Shown piece by piece: positions 23,234 to 31,406 of a stretch of 41,680 nucleotides of DNA; positions within the stretch are counted from its first letter, which is position 1, and each line of letters starts with the position of its first letter. This DNA comes from Candidatus Peribacteria bacterium. GTDB taxonomy: Bacteria; Patescibacteriota; Gracilibacteria; Peribacterales; Peribacteraceae. The notes under the pieces were generated by a model that saw only the letters and a program-made list of their open reading frames with translations, searched no databases and was not told where the DNA came from. The translations under genes were made by a program, and so were the position numbers. The stretch spans positions 1-41,680 of the forward strand of contig JABICL010000044.1 in assembly GCA_018652265.1 (NCBI GenBank), written 5' to 3'.

Positions 23234-25534
23234 ATGCCTCCTAGAAAATCTAAAAACAAGAAACCACAGAAAAATCCGAAGTTTGATTTATTCATGAGTG
23301 TGACCTCAATCGCACTTGTTATTTTTATATCTATTGCACTTGCAATAAATATTGCAGATCCAGATATGAGTGGATTAAGTGCACAAGTTGCTGGTAGTCC
23401 TGAATTTAATGATGATATTGACTACACAATTGAGGAAGAAGATATAGATGATAGTCCTGAAGAAGGCATGGATGATAGTCCTGGCAATATTTGCGGAGAT
23501 GGAGAATGCAATGATGGAGAATGCTCTGATGGATGCTCTGATTGTTCATCAGAAGATTGTTGTGACAATGGAACAATAGATCCAAATGAAGAATGTGATA
23601 CTCCAGTAGATAGAAATTCAGCTGAGTGTGATGCTACTCAAAATATGCAAAGTCCTTCTATGCCGCCTGGAGGCTGGAGATGTACAAATGAATGTATGTG
23701 TCAGATATGTTCAGACTACGATAACGATGGATGTTGTATTGCATTTGATAACGCAATGTATAACACATGTATAGGATCAGACGAATGTGACCCCAATCCA
23801 AATGCATTAAATAGTGAGACACAATGTGGATCTGATGCATGCACAAATGGTGAAGATGATGATGGGAATGGTGATGTAGATTGTGATGATGCTGCGTGCT
23901 CTACACACAACACATGCATATCAGAAGATCAACATTTAGGAAATCCATGTGAGGATGGAATAGACAATGATGGAGATTTATACATAGATTGTTTCGATGA
24001 TGATTGTTCCGGAGAAAATATATGTATGGGATATTGCTGCGTAGTAACTGAAGGCGGCGAGGACTGTCCAAATCATAATATAGGAGGTTGTTCTATAGGA
24101 GATAATAATTTTTTTGGAGATCTCAATGATTGCCTAAACACTTGTTCAAATGCACAAAACTTAAATTGTGATTGGGCAAGCGATGTTTCATCTCCAAGCC
24201 CAGGAGATTCCTGCTCATCCATAGATTCAGCAATGAATAACATACAAATTGCATGTGATGAAGGATGCGGAAGTATAGCATGTGATGTTGAATACAGCGG
24301 AAATGAATGGAGTTGTACAGATGGAGATTCTACTGGGACACGCGCAGAAGGAGTTTATGTTTGTTCTTTATGTGATAATGGAGAAACTAATTTTACATGT
24401 GGATCACAATTTCCTCCTGAAGGCTGTATAACAGCAGCAAATACAGAAGATTGTAGCAACGGAGAAGATGAAGATGGAGATGGAGACACAGATTGTTCGG
24501 ATACAATAGACTGTCCTAATGGAACTTCTTGTGGTGATTATGGAATGGAATGCTCAGAAGGAGCCTGTGTATGTCCTACTGGTAACAATGAAGTTCTATC
24601 TCAGTGTAGAGATGGCATAGATAACGATTGTGATGGAAGTAAAGATTGTGCAGATTTATCCTGTGGGGGACACTCATGTGACGCCGAAGGTAGAATTTGC
24701 TTTAACGGGCAATGTTGGTGTCCTGGCGGAGGTGCTGCTTGTGGCGATGCTGAACCAGTACCGAATGTAAATAATAATGAAGAAGATGATGAAGAAGAAA
24801 TTATGAACCCTTGCGGCATTGGAATGCCATGTTCAACAGGATATACATGTAACGAAACATTGTTTATTTGCGAACCTACAGAAGATACAGAAGACGAAAG
24901 TGATGAAGAAGGAGGCGAAAATGAACCCCTTGCAAATGTTAGTGTATTACCTCCGCACTCTTCTTTTTCCTTTGTTTCAAGCCCAGATTCAAATTCAGAA
25001 AGTGAATATGAATCTTTTGAATCATCTACTGGGACGCCCTGGGAAGATCTCTCCTTAGAGGATCCACATGCACAAGCAGCTCTCACACTTCACGAACAAG
25101 GAATAGTTCAAGGAAACGACGATGGAACCATCAATCTAGAAAGACCACTAAATAGAATAGAATCTATAGTTCTAGTACAAAGAGCATTAGGATCAGAGCC
25201 AGCAGAAGAAATCGATCTCCCATTTTCTGATACATCAGATGAAAGCTGGTACGCAGGGAATCTACAATCAGCTCTAGATGATGGAATAGTTAGTGGAAAT
25301 CCAGATGGAACATTCTCTCCTGGAGATCCTCTATCAGTTGCTGCTGGACTTAAAGTTATGCTCACTTCTATGCAAGGCGTCGATCAGGATATAGAAGATG
25401 ATCATGATGTTTGGTACGAAGGTTATGCAGAAATAGGAGAAGATTTAGCACTTCTAAATCCAGAGTTCGATGATTATGGAAGACCTATAACCAGAGGTGA
25501 ATTCTTGGATTGGATGCTGTATATGCTTGAGTAG
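23234..25534 (+). CDS. Cys-rich surface protein with MopE-type motifs and SLH domains
   Basis: A 766-aa exported protein. Residues about 17-38 are a signal peptide or anchor. A very Cys-rich, acidic region follows (about 85-550). It includes four putative metal-binding (MopE-like) motifs of the form C-x-x-G-x-D-x-D-x-D-x-x-x-D-C: CTNGEDDDGNGDVDCDDAAC (~202), CEDGIDNDGDLYIDCFDDDC (~239), CSNGEDEDGDGDTDCSDTID (~407) and CRDGIDNDCDGSKDCADLSC (~458). An acidic linker leads to SLH repeats: about 611-655 (IVQGNDDGTINLERPLNR), 661-710 (IVSGNPDGTFSPGDPLS) and a weak third to the end. SLH domains bind secondary cell-wall polymers, so this is likely a Ca2+-stabilised S-layer-associated protein. Confidence 0.88.
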   Translation: MPPRKSKNKKPQKNPKFDLFMSVTSIALVIFISIALAINIADPDMSGLSAQVAGSPEFNDDIDYTIEEEDIDDSPEEGMDDSPGNICGDGECNDGECSDGCSDCSSEDCCDNGTIDPNEECDTPVDRNSAECDATQNMQSPSMPPGGWRCTNECMCQICSDYDNDGCCIAFDNAMYNTCIGSDECDPNPNALNSETQCGSDACTNGEDDDGNGDVDCDDAACSTHNTCISEDQHLGNPCEDGIDNDGDLYIDCFDDDCSGENICMGYCCVVTEGGEDCPNHNIGGCSIGDNNFFGDLNDCLNTCSNAQNLNCDWASDVSSPSPGDSCSSIDSAMNNIQIACDEGCGSIACDVEYSGNEWSCTDGDSTGTRAEGVYVCSLCDNGETNFTCGSQFPPEGCITAANTEDCSNGEDEDGDGDTDCSDTIDCPNGTSCGDYGMECSEGACVCPTGNNEVLSQCRDGIDNDCDGSKDCADLSCGGHSCDAEGRICFNGQCWCPGGGAACGDAEPVPNVNNNEEDDEEEIMNPCGIGMPCSTGYTCNETLFICEPTEDTEDESDEEGGENEPLANVSVLPPHSSFSFVSSPDSNSESEYESFESSTGTPWEDLSLEDPHAQAALTLHEQGIVQGNDDGTINLERPLNRIESIVLVQRALGSEPAEEIDLPFSDTSDESWYAGNLQSALDDGIVSGNPDGTFSPGDPLSVAAGLKVMLTSMQGVDQDIEDDHDVWYEGYAEIGEDLALLNPEFDDYGRPITRGEFLDWMLYMLE

Positions 25535-25575
25535 GAATATAGCAAGCTCTTCGTCGCATCAGAAAATACCAAGAA

Positions 25576-25676
25576 GTGGTTAGCGGCCAGTGGTTAGTGG
25601 TTAGTAAGTTTTAATCCGTTAATACTTGCTTTGCTACTACTCACTACCCACTAACAACTACTCACTAATCAATAAT
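25576..25676. repeat. Inverted pair of heptamer arrays between convergent genes
   Basis: The left arm has GTGGTTA, GCGGCCA, GTGGTTA, GTGGTTA (25576-25603). The right arm has CACTACC, CACTAAC, AACTACT, CACTAAT (25642-25669), running into the smpB stop. The arms are inverted and could act as a bidirectional terminator between the SLH gene and smpB. Confidence 0.8.
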
Positions 25677-26109
25677 CCCCTGTCTTTTTAATCCTCTTCT
25701 CTATATCTCTTTCTTTTATTCTCTGTCTTTTATCGTATTTTTTTCTACCACGACCAGCAGCAATTAATATTTTAATAGTTCTGCCACCAAGAACCTCAAG
25801 TGGAATTATGCTTATTCCATTTTCTTCTGAAAGTCCTATAAATCTTGCTACTTCTTTTTTCTTCATAAGAAGTTCTCTATCTCGCTCTGGATCATAACCT
25901 CCCAAATTAGATGCATACTTATATGGCTGTATCTTTGACTTCTTCATAATTGGCCTACCATCAACAAAAGAAATATATGAACCTCTTAAATCCACATTTC
26001 CACCTCGTGCAGATTTTACCTCTTGGCCGGTTAAGACTATGCCAGTTTCTATCTTTTCCAAGATTTCGTAATCAAACGTTGCCTTTTTGTTTTTTGCTAG
26101 AAGCTTCAT
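25669..26109 (-). CDS. smpB: SsrA-binding protein SmpB
   Basis: Partner of tmRNA in trans-translation ribosome rescue. From ATG 26109 the protein has 146 aa: MKLLAKNKKATFDYEILEKI, then ETGIVLTGQEVKSARGGNVD, LRGSYISF, and a basic tail ending KRIKKTGDY. A longer frame to TTG 26157 would put 16 residues inside the cloverleaf element, which is unlikely. The stop TGA lies in a heptamer array. The tmRNA gene itself is not visible in the window. Confidence 0.95.
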   Translation of the reverse strand: MKLLAKNKKATFDYEILEKIETGIVLTGQEVKSARGGNVDLRGSYISFVDGRPIMKKSKIQPYKYASNLGGYDPERDRELLMKKKEVARFIGLSEENGISIIPLEVLGGRTIKILIAAGRGRKKYDKRQRIKERDIEKRIKKTGDY

Positions 26110-26136
26110 TTCGAATGAGATAGTAGCATAATCGTG

Positions 26137-26220
26137 CTTTCCTCGAGCGTCCGCCAAAGGCGGACGTCGAGAGGCCGCCTCTCCACTCGTTCACCACGAC
26201 GAACTCGGTCGAGGAGAGCT
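26137..26220. repeat. Cloverleaf element, copy B
   Basis: Outer stem GCTTTCCTCGA ... TCGAGGAGAGC; hairpin 1 CGTCCGCC-AAA-GGCGGACG (perfect, differing from copy A by a compensated pair); constant hairpin GAGAGG-CCG-CCTCTC; hairpin 3 GTTC...GAAC (weaker). It lies upstream of smpB, between it and the 3' end of the DMT gene. Confidence 0.9.
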
Positions 26221-26241
26221 CTGGTTTTGCAGGAAGCAATT

Positions 26242-27075
26242 TTAAACAGTAAGCATCACTATTCCGATAAGTACCAATACAGATGATATAAGCAATCTAG
26301 ATAACGACTGATCCCTCTCATGAAGAAACACATAACCAACAACAGCTGTAATAAGCATGCTTGCACGCTTTACAGATATTACGTAAGAAAAAGGACCAAG
26401 TGTAAGTGCATATAGAGTAGCGATATCTTGTCCTAACATCGCAATACTAAGTCCAATGAAAATCCAAATAGTACGCTTCGACCATACAACTTGTTTAAGT
26501 CTTGGTGCAGCTGGAATACTACAAAAAAGAAGATGTCCCGTTATAGCCATTCCACTCAAAGCAAATACATGTGGAAATTTTTGTAGCACACCTCCAATAA
26601 TTGCAGCATTAGCTCCAAAAATAAATGCTCCAAGCAGAGTGATCCATGGACCACTACTTTTCCATACTTCCCATCTACCATGATACAAAGACAGAAGCCC
26701 AAAAGTGATTATCAAAATTCCTACAATGCCGTAAGTAGGAATATTTTCACCGAAAAACGTCGAAGCAACCAAAAGAGTTGCAATACTAGATAATCCAAAA
26801 AGTGGCTGAAGAAAAGTAACCTGTGTTCTATGTAGTGCATATGTCATTGCCCATGCATATGCTGGAACAATACAAAATGGCAAAGTGAGATATGCCCACC
26901 ACCATGTTTCACCCCATGGAAAATCAACATATCTAGAAGCTATCCAAAGCAAAATAGGACCATAGATAAATTGCACTCCTGTAACTACAGAGCTAGGTAG
27001 CCCCTTGCTCATGCGAGCAAGTATCCAAAGCATGGAATAGAAAACTGCCGAAAGTACTGCAAAAGGAAACCACAT
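26242..27075 (-). CDS. EamA/DMT-family transporter
   Basis: A 277-aa membrane protein with about ten predicted helices in two homologous halves, typical of drug/metabolite transporters. The first half ends with GIVGILIITFGLLSLYHG and the second with FLHERDQSLSRLLISSVLVLIGIVML, the EamA hallmark. The substrate is unknown. A heptamer array begins 3 bases before its ATG on the coding side, i.e. in the gap to the S23 gene. Confidence 0.85.
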   Translation of the reverse strand: MWFPFAVLSAVFYSMLWILARMSKGLPSSVVTGVQFIYGPILLWIASRYVDFPWGETWWWAYLTLPFCIVPAYAWAMTYALHRTQVTFLQPLFGLSSIATLLVASTFFGENIPTYGIVGILIITFGLLSLYHGRWEVWKSSGPWITLLGAFIFGANAAIIGGVLQKFPHVFALSGMAITGHLLFCSIPAAPRLKQVVWSKRTIWIFIGLSIAMLGQDIATLYALTLGPFSYVISVKRASMLITAVVGYVFLHERDQSLSRLLISSVLVLIGIVMLTV

Positions 27076-27077
27076 AC

Positions 27078-27119
27078 GAAAGGAGTGAAAAGATGGAAAA
27101 GAAGTAAAGGATTGAAAGG
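27078..27119. repeat. Heptamer-phase purine array, left of S23 gene 2
   Basis: GAAAGGA, GTGAAAA, GATGGAA, AAGAAGT, AAAGGAT, TGAAAGG run in 7-base steps. The sequence AAAGGAGTGAAAAGAT is inverted as part of 27505-27545 (ATCCTTTTACTCCTTT). Confidence 0.65.
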
Positions 27120-27141
27120 ATAATGAGGTAAAATTGTAATT

Positions 27142-27498
27142 ATGAGAGAGCGGATATATCAGAAATTAATTGTATGGAAAGAGGCAGATGCACTTTGCCT
27201 GAGAACATACAAAGAAACAAAGAAATTTCCAGCAGAAGAAAAATACTGCCTAGTACAACAAATGCGCAGAGCGTCATATGGTATACCTATGTGCATAGTA
27301 GAAGGCAATATGAGAAGAACAACAAAAGACAAAAGATATTTCCTTACTCAATCCATAGGATCTCTAGAAGAGCTACATTATCAATATTCTCTTGCATATA
27401 GACTTGGTTATATTAAGAAAGCTGATTTTGAAGATATTGATGAACATATTGGGCGTGTAAGTTATCTCCTCAACAAACTATACAAATCACTTAAATAA
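27142..27498 (+). CDS. Four-helix bundle protein, S23 family (second copy)
   Basis: A 118-aa S23/IVP-family protein: YQKLIVWKEADALCLRTYKE at the N-terminus, FPAEEKYCLVQQMRRASYGI, then PMCIVEGNMRRT and a C-terminal helix pair. It diverges strongly from the copy at 2156-2542, so the two are not a recent duplication. Like that copy it sits in a gap between unrelated genes and is enclosed by inverted purine/pyrimidine heptamer arrays (27078-27119 and 27505-27545). Its function is unknown. Confidence 0.9.
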   Translation: MRERIYQKLIVWKEADALCLRTYKETKKFPAEEKYCLVQQMRRASYGIPMCIVEGNMRRTTKDKRYFLTQSIGSLEELHYQYSLAYRLGYIKKADFEDIDEHIGRVSYLLNKLYKSLK

Positions 27499-27504
27499 GA
27501 ATTT

Positions 27505-27545
27505 CCTTTAAATCCTTTTACTCCTTTAAATCCTTTCCATCCTCC
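27505..27545. repeat. Heptamer-phase pyrimidine array, right of S23 gene 2
   Basis: TCCTTTAAATCCTTTTACTC and following units (CCTTTAA, ATCCTTT, TACTCCT) repeat in near 7-base phase up to the sufC start. The array is inverted relative to 27078-27119. Confidence 0.65.
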
Positions 27546-27547
27546 TC

Positions 27548-28291
27548 ATGTCCATTCTCTCTATCCGCAATCTACGTGTATCCGTAAATGATATGGAGAT
27601 AATAAAAGGCTTAGATCTAGAAATACAAAAAGGTGAAATGCATGCAATTATGGGACCAAATGGATCAGGCAAGTCCACACTTGCAAATACTCTTATGGGT
27701 CATCCTGCATATAAGATTACAAAAGGAGAAATAGAATTCGAAGGCAAGAGCATGCTAGATATGCAAACGCATGAGAGGGCAAGGGCAGGAATATTTCTCG
27801 CATTTCAACATCCAAAAGAAATAGACGGAGTAACACTTAGATCATTTTTACTTTCTGCATATAACTCATGTGTCTCAGAGGAAGGACAAGCTATTTCTCC
27901 TATAAAATTCAAGAAGTTGCTTGATGATACGATGAAAGAATTAAAAATTGATCCTGAGTTTGCAAATAGATCTATAAACAAAGGCTTTAGTGGTGGAGAA
28001 AAAAAGAAAGTTGAAGTGTTGCAATTAAAAATTCTAAAACCAAAAATTGCAGTTCTTGATGAAACAGATTCAGGGCTAGATATAGATGCACTAAAAACTG
28101 TATCGGAAGGAATAAATTCGCTTAGAAGTGGAGATGATAAATTGACATGTCTACTTGTTACTCATTATGCGAGAATTTTAGATTACGTAGCACCAGACCA
28201 TATTCACATAATGGTCAACGGAAAAATTGTGGAGAGTGGAGGACCGGAAGTGGCTTCTAAGCTAGAGGAAACGGGATATAAGGATTATTAG
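27548..28291 (+). CDS. sufC: Fe-S assembly ATPase SufC
   Basis: The ABC-type ATPase of the SufBCD scaffold. The 247-aa protein has Walker A GPNGSGKST (near residue 36), the Q-loop FQHPKEIDGV, signature FSGGEKKK and Walker B IAVLDETDSGLD, all SufC-like. It opens the SUF region: sufC, SIMPL, sufB, orf, sufD, sufS, sufU. The ATG at 27548 lies right behind the pyrimidine heptamer array, so no standard ribosome-binding site is present. Confidence 0.97.
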   Translation: MSILSIRNLRVSVNDMEIIKGLDLEIQKGEMHAIMGPNGSGKSTLANTLMGHPAYKITKGEIEFEGKSMLDMQTHERARAGIFLAFQHPKEIDGVTLRSFLLSAYNSCVSEEGQAISPIKFKKLLDDTMKELKIDPEFANRSINKGFSGGEKKKVEVLQLKILKPKIAVLDETDSGLDIDALKTVSEGINSLRSGDDKLTCLLVTHYARILDYVAPDHIHIMVNGKIVESGGPEVASKLEETGYKDY

Positions 28292-28301
28292 ATTCTAACA
28301 A

Positions 28302-28378
28302 GCGATCTGCGGTCAGCGATCAGCGTTCCGTAGCAAAGCATGCACAAATATCTTATCGGATCACGGAACGCGGAACGC
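28302..28378. repeat. Inverted heptamer arrays GCGRTCA / GGAACGC after sufC
   Basis: The left arm has GCGATCT, GCGGTCA, GCGATCA, GCGTTCC (28302-28329); the right arm has GGATCAC, GGAACGC, GGAACGC (28358-28378). Both are in exact 7-base phase and partly inverted. The unit resembles the GCGGTCC repeats inside sufS. Confidence 0.85.
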
Positions 28379-28424
28379 CTTTTGCCATCTAGCTATTCTT
28401 ACAACCCAAATTCCACACTTCTGA

Positions 28425-28430
28425 TATAAT
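28425..28430 (+). promoter_or_regulatory. Extended -10 box before the SIMPL gene
   Basis: TGATATAATC with TATAAT at 28425-28430 gives an expected start about 20 bases before the ATG at 28458, so this gene is probably not simply co-transcribed with sufC. Confidence 0.5.
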
Positions 28431-28457
28431 CTCCCCTGCATTTTTCCCCAATAAATT

Positions 28458-29201
28458 ATGAGTATAAAAAATAATAACCCCGTAATAATTGCAGTAATTG
28501 CATCTGTAATAATTGGTGCCTCCTTTGTATCTGGCAAATTTGTAGAAACCAGAATGCATGTTGGTCCTACAATTTCTGTATCTGGAGATGGTAGAATTTT
28601 TGCAAATCCAGACATAGCTTCTATAAGTTTTGGAGTTCAAACAGGAAGACAAAAAACTTCACAAGCTGCAGCAGAAAAACTAAGCAATGAAATGAATGCA
28701 ATAATAAAAGCTGTAAAAGAAAATGGTGTAAAAGAAAAAGATATAATTACAGAATCTCTATGGATGAATCCAGCGTACGATTGGAAAGAAGGAGAACAAA
28801 TTCCAAGAGGATATGAAGCAAATCAAAATCTAAGAGTTAAGATTAGAGATCTAGATAAAATAGGAGATGTTCTAGCTGCAGCAACTAAAGCAGGCGCAAA
28901 TCACGTAGGAGGTGTGAACTTCACAATAGATGATCCAGAAGAACTAAGAGCAGAGGCCCGTGCAGAAGCTATAAAAGAAGCTAAGGCTAAAGCTAAAGTA
29001 CTTGCAAAAGATCTAGGACTCAGACTTGGAAAGCTTAGAGGATTCAATGAGGGAGGTAGTGGCATGCCTTACTACGAAAGATCAATGTCCATGTATGCGG
29101 ATGGAAAAGGTGGAATGGGCGGCGGCATGGAATCCATGCCTCTTCCTGCTGGAGAACAGGAGATTCGCATAAATGTGAATTTGACCTATGAGGTTAAGTA
29201 G
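28458..29201 (+). CDS. SIMPL (DUF541) domain protein
   Basis: A 247-aa exported protein: residues 8-27 are a signal anchor, and about 38-245 form a SIMPL domain (ISVSGDGRIFANPDIASISF, then the AEARAEAIKEAKAKAKVLAK helix and LGKLRGFNEGG). SIMPL proteins are envelope proteins of poorly known role, linked to stress in some bacteria. It is odd in a SUF cluster, lying between sufC and sufB with its own predicted -10. A Met/Gly-rich loop (residues about 205-230) precedes the last strand. Confidence 0.85.
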   Translation: MSIKNNNPVIIAVIASVIIGASFVSGKFVETRMHVGPTISVSGDGRIFANPDIASISFGVQTGRQKTSQAAAEKLSNEMNAIIKAVKENGVKEKDIITESLWMNPAYDWKEGEQIPRGYEANQNLRVKIRDLDKIGDVLAAATKAGANHVGGVNFTIDDPEELRAEARAEAIKEAKAKAKVLAKDLGLRLGKLRGFNEGGSGMPYYERSMSMYADGKGGMGGGMESMPLPAGEQEIRINVNLTYEVK

Positions 29202-29217
29202 TCGTGCTTCTCCAATT

Positions 29218-29306
29218 GCTTTCCTCGAGTGAGACTCCTCGCAAGGAGTCGAATCGAGAGGCAACCTCTCCACTCGTCCGCCTCGGCGGACTCGGTCGAG
29301 GAAAGC
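29218..29306. repeat. Cloverleaf element, copy C
   Basis: The outer stem is perfect: GCTTTCCTCGA with TCGAGGAAAGC. Hairpin 1 is GACTCCT-CGCA-AGGAGTC, unlike copies A and B in sequence but again perfectly paired; the constant hairpin is GAGAGG-CAA-CCTCTC; hairpin 3 is GTCCGC-CTCG-GCGGAC. It ends 9 bases before the -10 box of sufB. Confidence 0.92.
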
Positions 29307-29315
29307 TTAAACTGC

Positions 29316-29321
29316 TATAAT
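29316..29321 (+). promoter_or_regulatory. Extended -10 of sufB, leaderless start
   Basis: TGCTATAAT has TATAAT at 29316-29321. The sufB ATG is at 29330, so transcription should begin within about two bases of it. Confidence 0.6.
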
Positions 29322-29329
29322 TAGCATGC

Positions 29330-30697
29330 ATGACATATATCGATGCAAATCCTGCAGAATATGCAGATGGGCTAAAAAAAGGACTATCCGAAGATCTAAT
29401 TCGTGAAATATCGGGGGATAAAAATGAGCCCAAGTGGATGCTGGATCATAGGCTAGAATCATTTGAAATTTTCAAAAAGAAACCACTTCCAAACTGGGGA
29501 CCAGATATATCCAAGCTAGATCTAGATGACATCATCTATTACGCGCATCCAGGCACAGAACCTACAAGTGACTGGAAAGAAGTGCCGGAAGAAATTCGCA
29601 AAGTATATGACCGATTAGGAATTCCAGAAGCAGAACAAAAGTACTTAGCAGGAGCAGGTGCACAGTACGAAAGTGAAATTGTTTACCATAGCCTTAAGCA
29701 AAAATGGCAAGAGCTTGGTGTGATATTTTTAGATATGGATGAAGCACTCAGAGATCACGAAGAGCTAGTAAAAGAATATTTTATGAAATGTGTACCAAAT
29801 ACAGATCACAAATTTGCAGCATTGCATGGTGCTATCTGGTCTGGTGGAACTTTTTTGTATATTCCAAAGGGCGTTGAAGTAGTGGAGCCACTCCAAGCCT
29901 ACTTCCGTATGAATGCTATGAACATGGGACAGTTCGAACATACCCTTATAATCGTAGAAGAATCCGCAAATGTTCATTACATAGAAGGATGTTCTGCTCC
30001 TAAATACGGAACACAAGCACTTCATGCAGGAACAGTAGAAGTATTTGCAAAACCAGGATCGAAAGTGCGATATAGCTCGGTAGAAAACTGGAGTAGAGAT
30101 ACATATAACTTAAATACTAAGCGTGCGATTGTAGAGCGTGATGCAACTATGGAATGGGTAGGAGGAAATATGGGAAGCTGTAACACTATGCTTTATCCAT
30201 GTTCGATGCTTACCGGAGAAGGAGCTAGATGTGATCATCTTGGAATTGCATTCGCTACCGAAGGTCAATGGCAAGATACAGGAGCAAAAGTTTTTCATCT
30301 CGCACCAAATACTTCTAGTAAGATTACTAGTAAATCTGTAAGCAAAGATGGTGGAGCATGTGTGTATCGTGGAGTTCTTCATATCGCACCAAATGCAAAA
30401 AATTCTACTGCGAGCATAGAGTGTGATGCATTGTTACTGGATGACAAATCCAGAACCGACACAGTGCCGGATATAAAAGTAAGAAATAACGATGTCACAA
30501 TCGCACATGAAGCATCTGTAGGAAAACTCTCAGAAGAAGACCTCTTCTACTTCACTTCTCGTGGAATAGAAGAAGACGAAGCAAAAGCTATGATCGTAAA
30601 TGGCTTCATGGATCCGATAGTTCGGGAACTACCTCTGGAATATGCCATAGAAATGAACAGATTGATTGAACTGGAGATGGAGGGGTCAGTTGGGTAG
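29330..30697 (+). CDS. sufB: Fe-S cluster assembly protein SufB
   Basis: The scaffold core on which Fe-S clusters form with SufC and SufD. The 455-aa protein has the usual N-terminal half (EPKWMLDHRLESFEIFKKKP) and the beta-helix core with HYIEGCSAPKYGTQALHAGT, CDHLGIAFATEGQWQDTGAK and the C-terminal DLFYFTSRGIEEDEAKAMIV. Usual length. It follows cloverleaf copy C and a strong extended -10, so it likely has its own promoter. Confidence 0.98.
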   Translation: MTYIDANPAEYADGLKKGLSEDLIREISGDKNEPKWMLDHRLESFEIFKKKPLPNWGPDISKLDLDDIIYYAHPGTEPTSDWKEVPEEIRKVYDRLGIPEAEQKYLAGAGAQYESEIVYHSLKQKWQELGVIFLDMDEALRDHEELVKEYFMKCVPNTDHKFAALHGAIWSGGTFLYIPKGVEVVEPLQAYFRMNAMNMGQFEHTLIIVEESANVHYIEGCSAPKYGTQALHAGTVEVFAKPGSKVRYSSVENWSRDTYNLNTKRAIVERDATMEWVGGNMGSCNTMLYPCSMLTGEGARCDHLGIAFATEGQWQDTGAKVFHLAPNTSSKITSKSVSKDGGACVYRGVLHIAPNAKNSTASIECDALLLDDKSRTDTVPDIKVRNNDVTIAHEASVGKLSEEDLFYFTSRGIEEDEAKAMIVNGFMDPIVRELPLEYAIEMNRLIELEMEGSVG

Positions 30698-30745
30698 AAA
30701 TGTGGCAAATTACCTCATATAGCCCAAAATAGAGATCTGCATGGG

Positions 30746-30774
30746 TTGACTAATATTCAATATTATTGTTAAAT
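30746..30774 (+). promoter_or_regulatory. Predicted leaderless promoter of the 30782 gene
   Basis: -35 TTGACT (30746-30751), 17 bases, -10 TTAAAT (30769-30774). The ATG is 7 bases after the -10. Confidence 0.6.
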
Positions 30775-30781
30775 AACTTAT

Positions 30782-31339
30782 ATGAGCACTCCAGAAAATA
30801 GCAGTCCAAATAGCAGATTAGAGAGGTTGGCAGCTGCCATGTATCCCGATCGCACACCAAATACTATTTCTGCTAGTGAATTTTTGGCAGATTTGCGTGA
30901 ATTAATTCAGTTACAACTTACAATAAGAAAACATTGTCAAAGGATAATAAGAAAGTCTCCAACTGCAAAAGCATCCTATTTAAAAAGAGCTATTGCAGGG
31001 AAAACAAAAGGTCCGGAAGATTCTGCAGAACAAATAGAGGCCACACAACAGGCAACACGTGTAAAGCAAGAGATAGAAAACATTGCAACCAAATACTATG
31101 CTCTTGATATAGATCTTAGAGAAATATCTATCGAACATTTAGATGACATGCTTATCGGCATGACGGTTTGGATGAGAACAGTAGAACAACAAATAATTCG
31201 ATTAGGCACAAGAAATACAATAAACACAATTCTACAAGCGCCAAATGGAGCAGATGCCGCAATAAATGAAGAAGTAGAAAGAAGTCTGATCAATGCACCA
31301 AGCGAAGACTTTAGAGGTGATCGAACCATTATTGAATAA
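30782..31339 (+). CDS. Hypothetical helical protein within the SUF region
   Basis: A 185-aa, apparently soluble and mostly helical protein lying between sufB and sufD. I recognise no family. Features are a Ser/Asn-rich N-terminus, a basic segment near residues 60-80 (IIRKSPTAKASYLKRAIAGK) and a Gln/Glu-rich predicted coiled coil up to about residue 105. It has its own predicted promoter with a leaderless start, so it may be an independent insertion into the sufB-sufD interval. Single-gene insertions of this kind also lie at 32078-32842 and 39308-39787. Confidence 0.6.
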   Translation: MSTPENSSPNSRLERLAAAMYPDRTPNTISASEFLADLRELIQLQLTIRKHCQRIIRKSPTAKASYLKRAIAGKTKGPEDSAEQIEATQQATRVKQEIENIATKYYALDIDLREISIEHLDDMLIGMTVWMRTVEQQIIRLGTRNTINTILQAPNGADAAINEEVERSLINAPSEDFRGDRTIIE

Positions 31340-31406
31340 CTACAATAATTTGGTATAAAACTGCGTGAATTCTATTTGATAGTGCTTCACACTATGAATA
31401 TTCCTT

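Noticed and set aside
26110-26157. N-terminal extension of smpB starting at TTG 26157
   Set aside because: The added residues are encoded by the cloverleaf element and have no SmpB similarity; ATG 26109 matches the family start.
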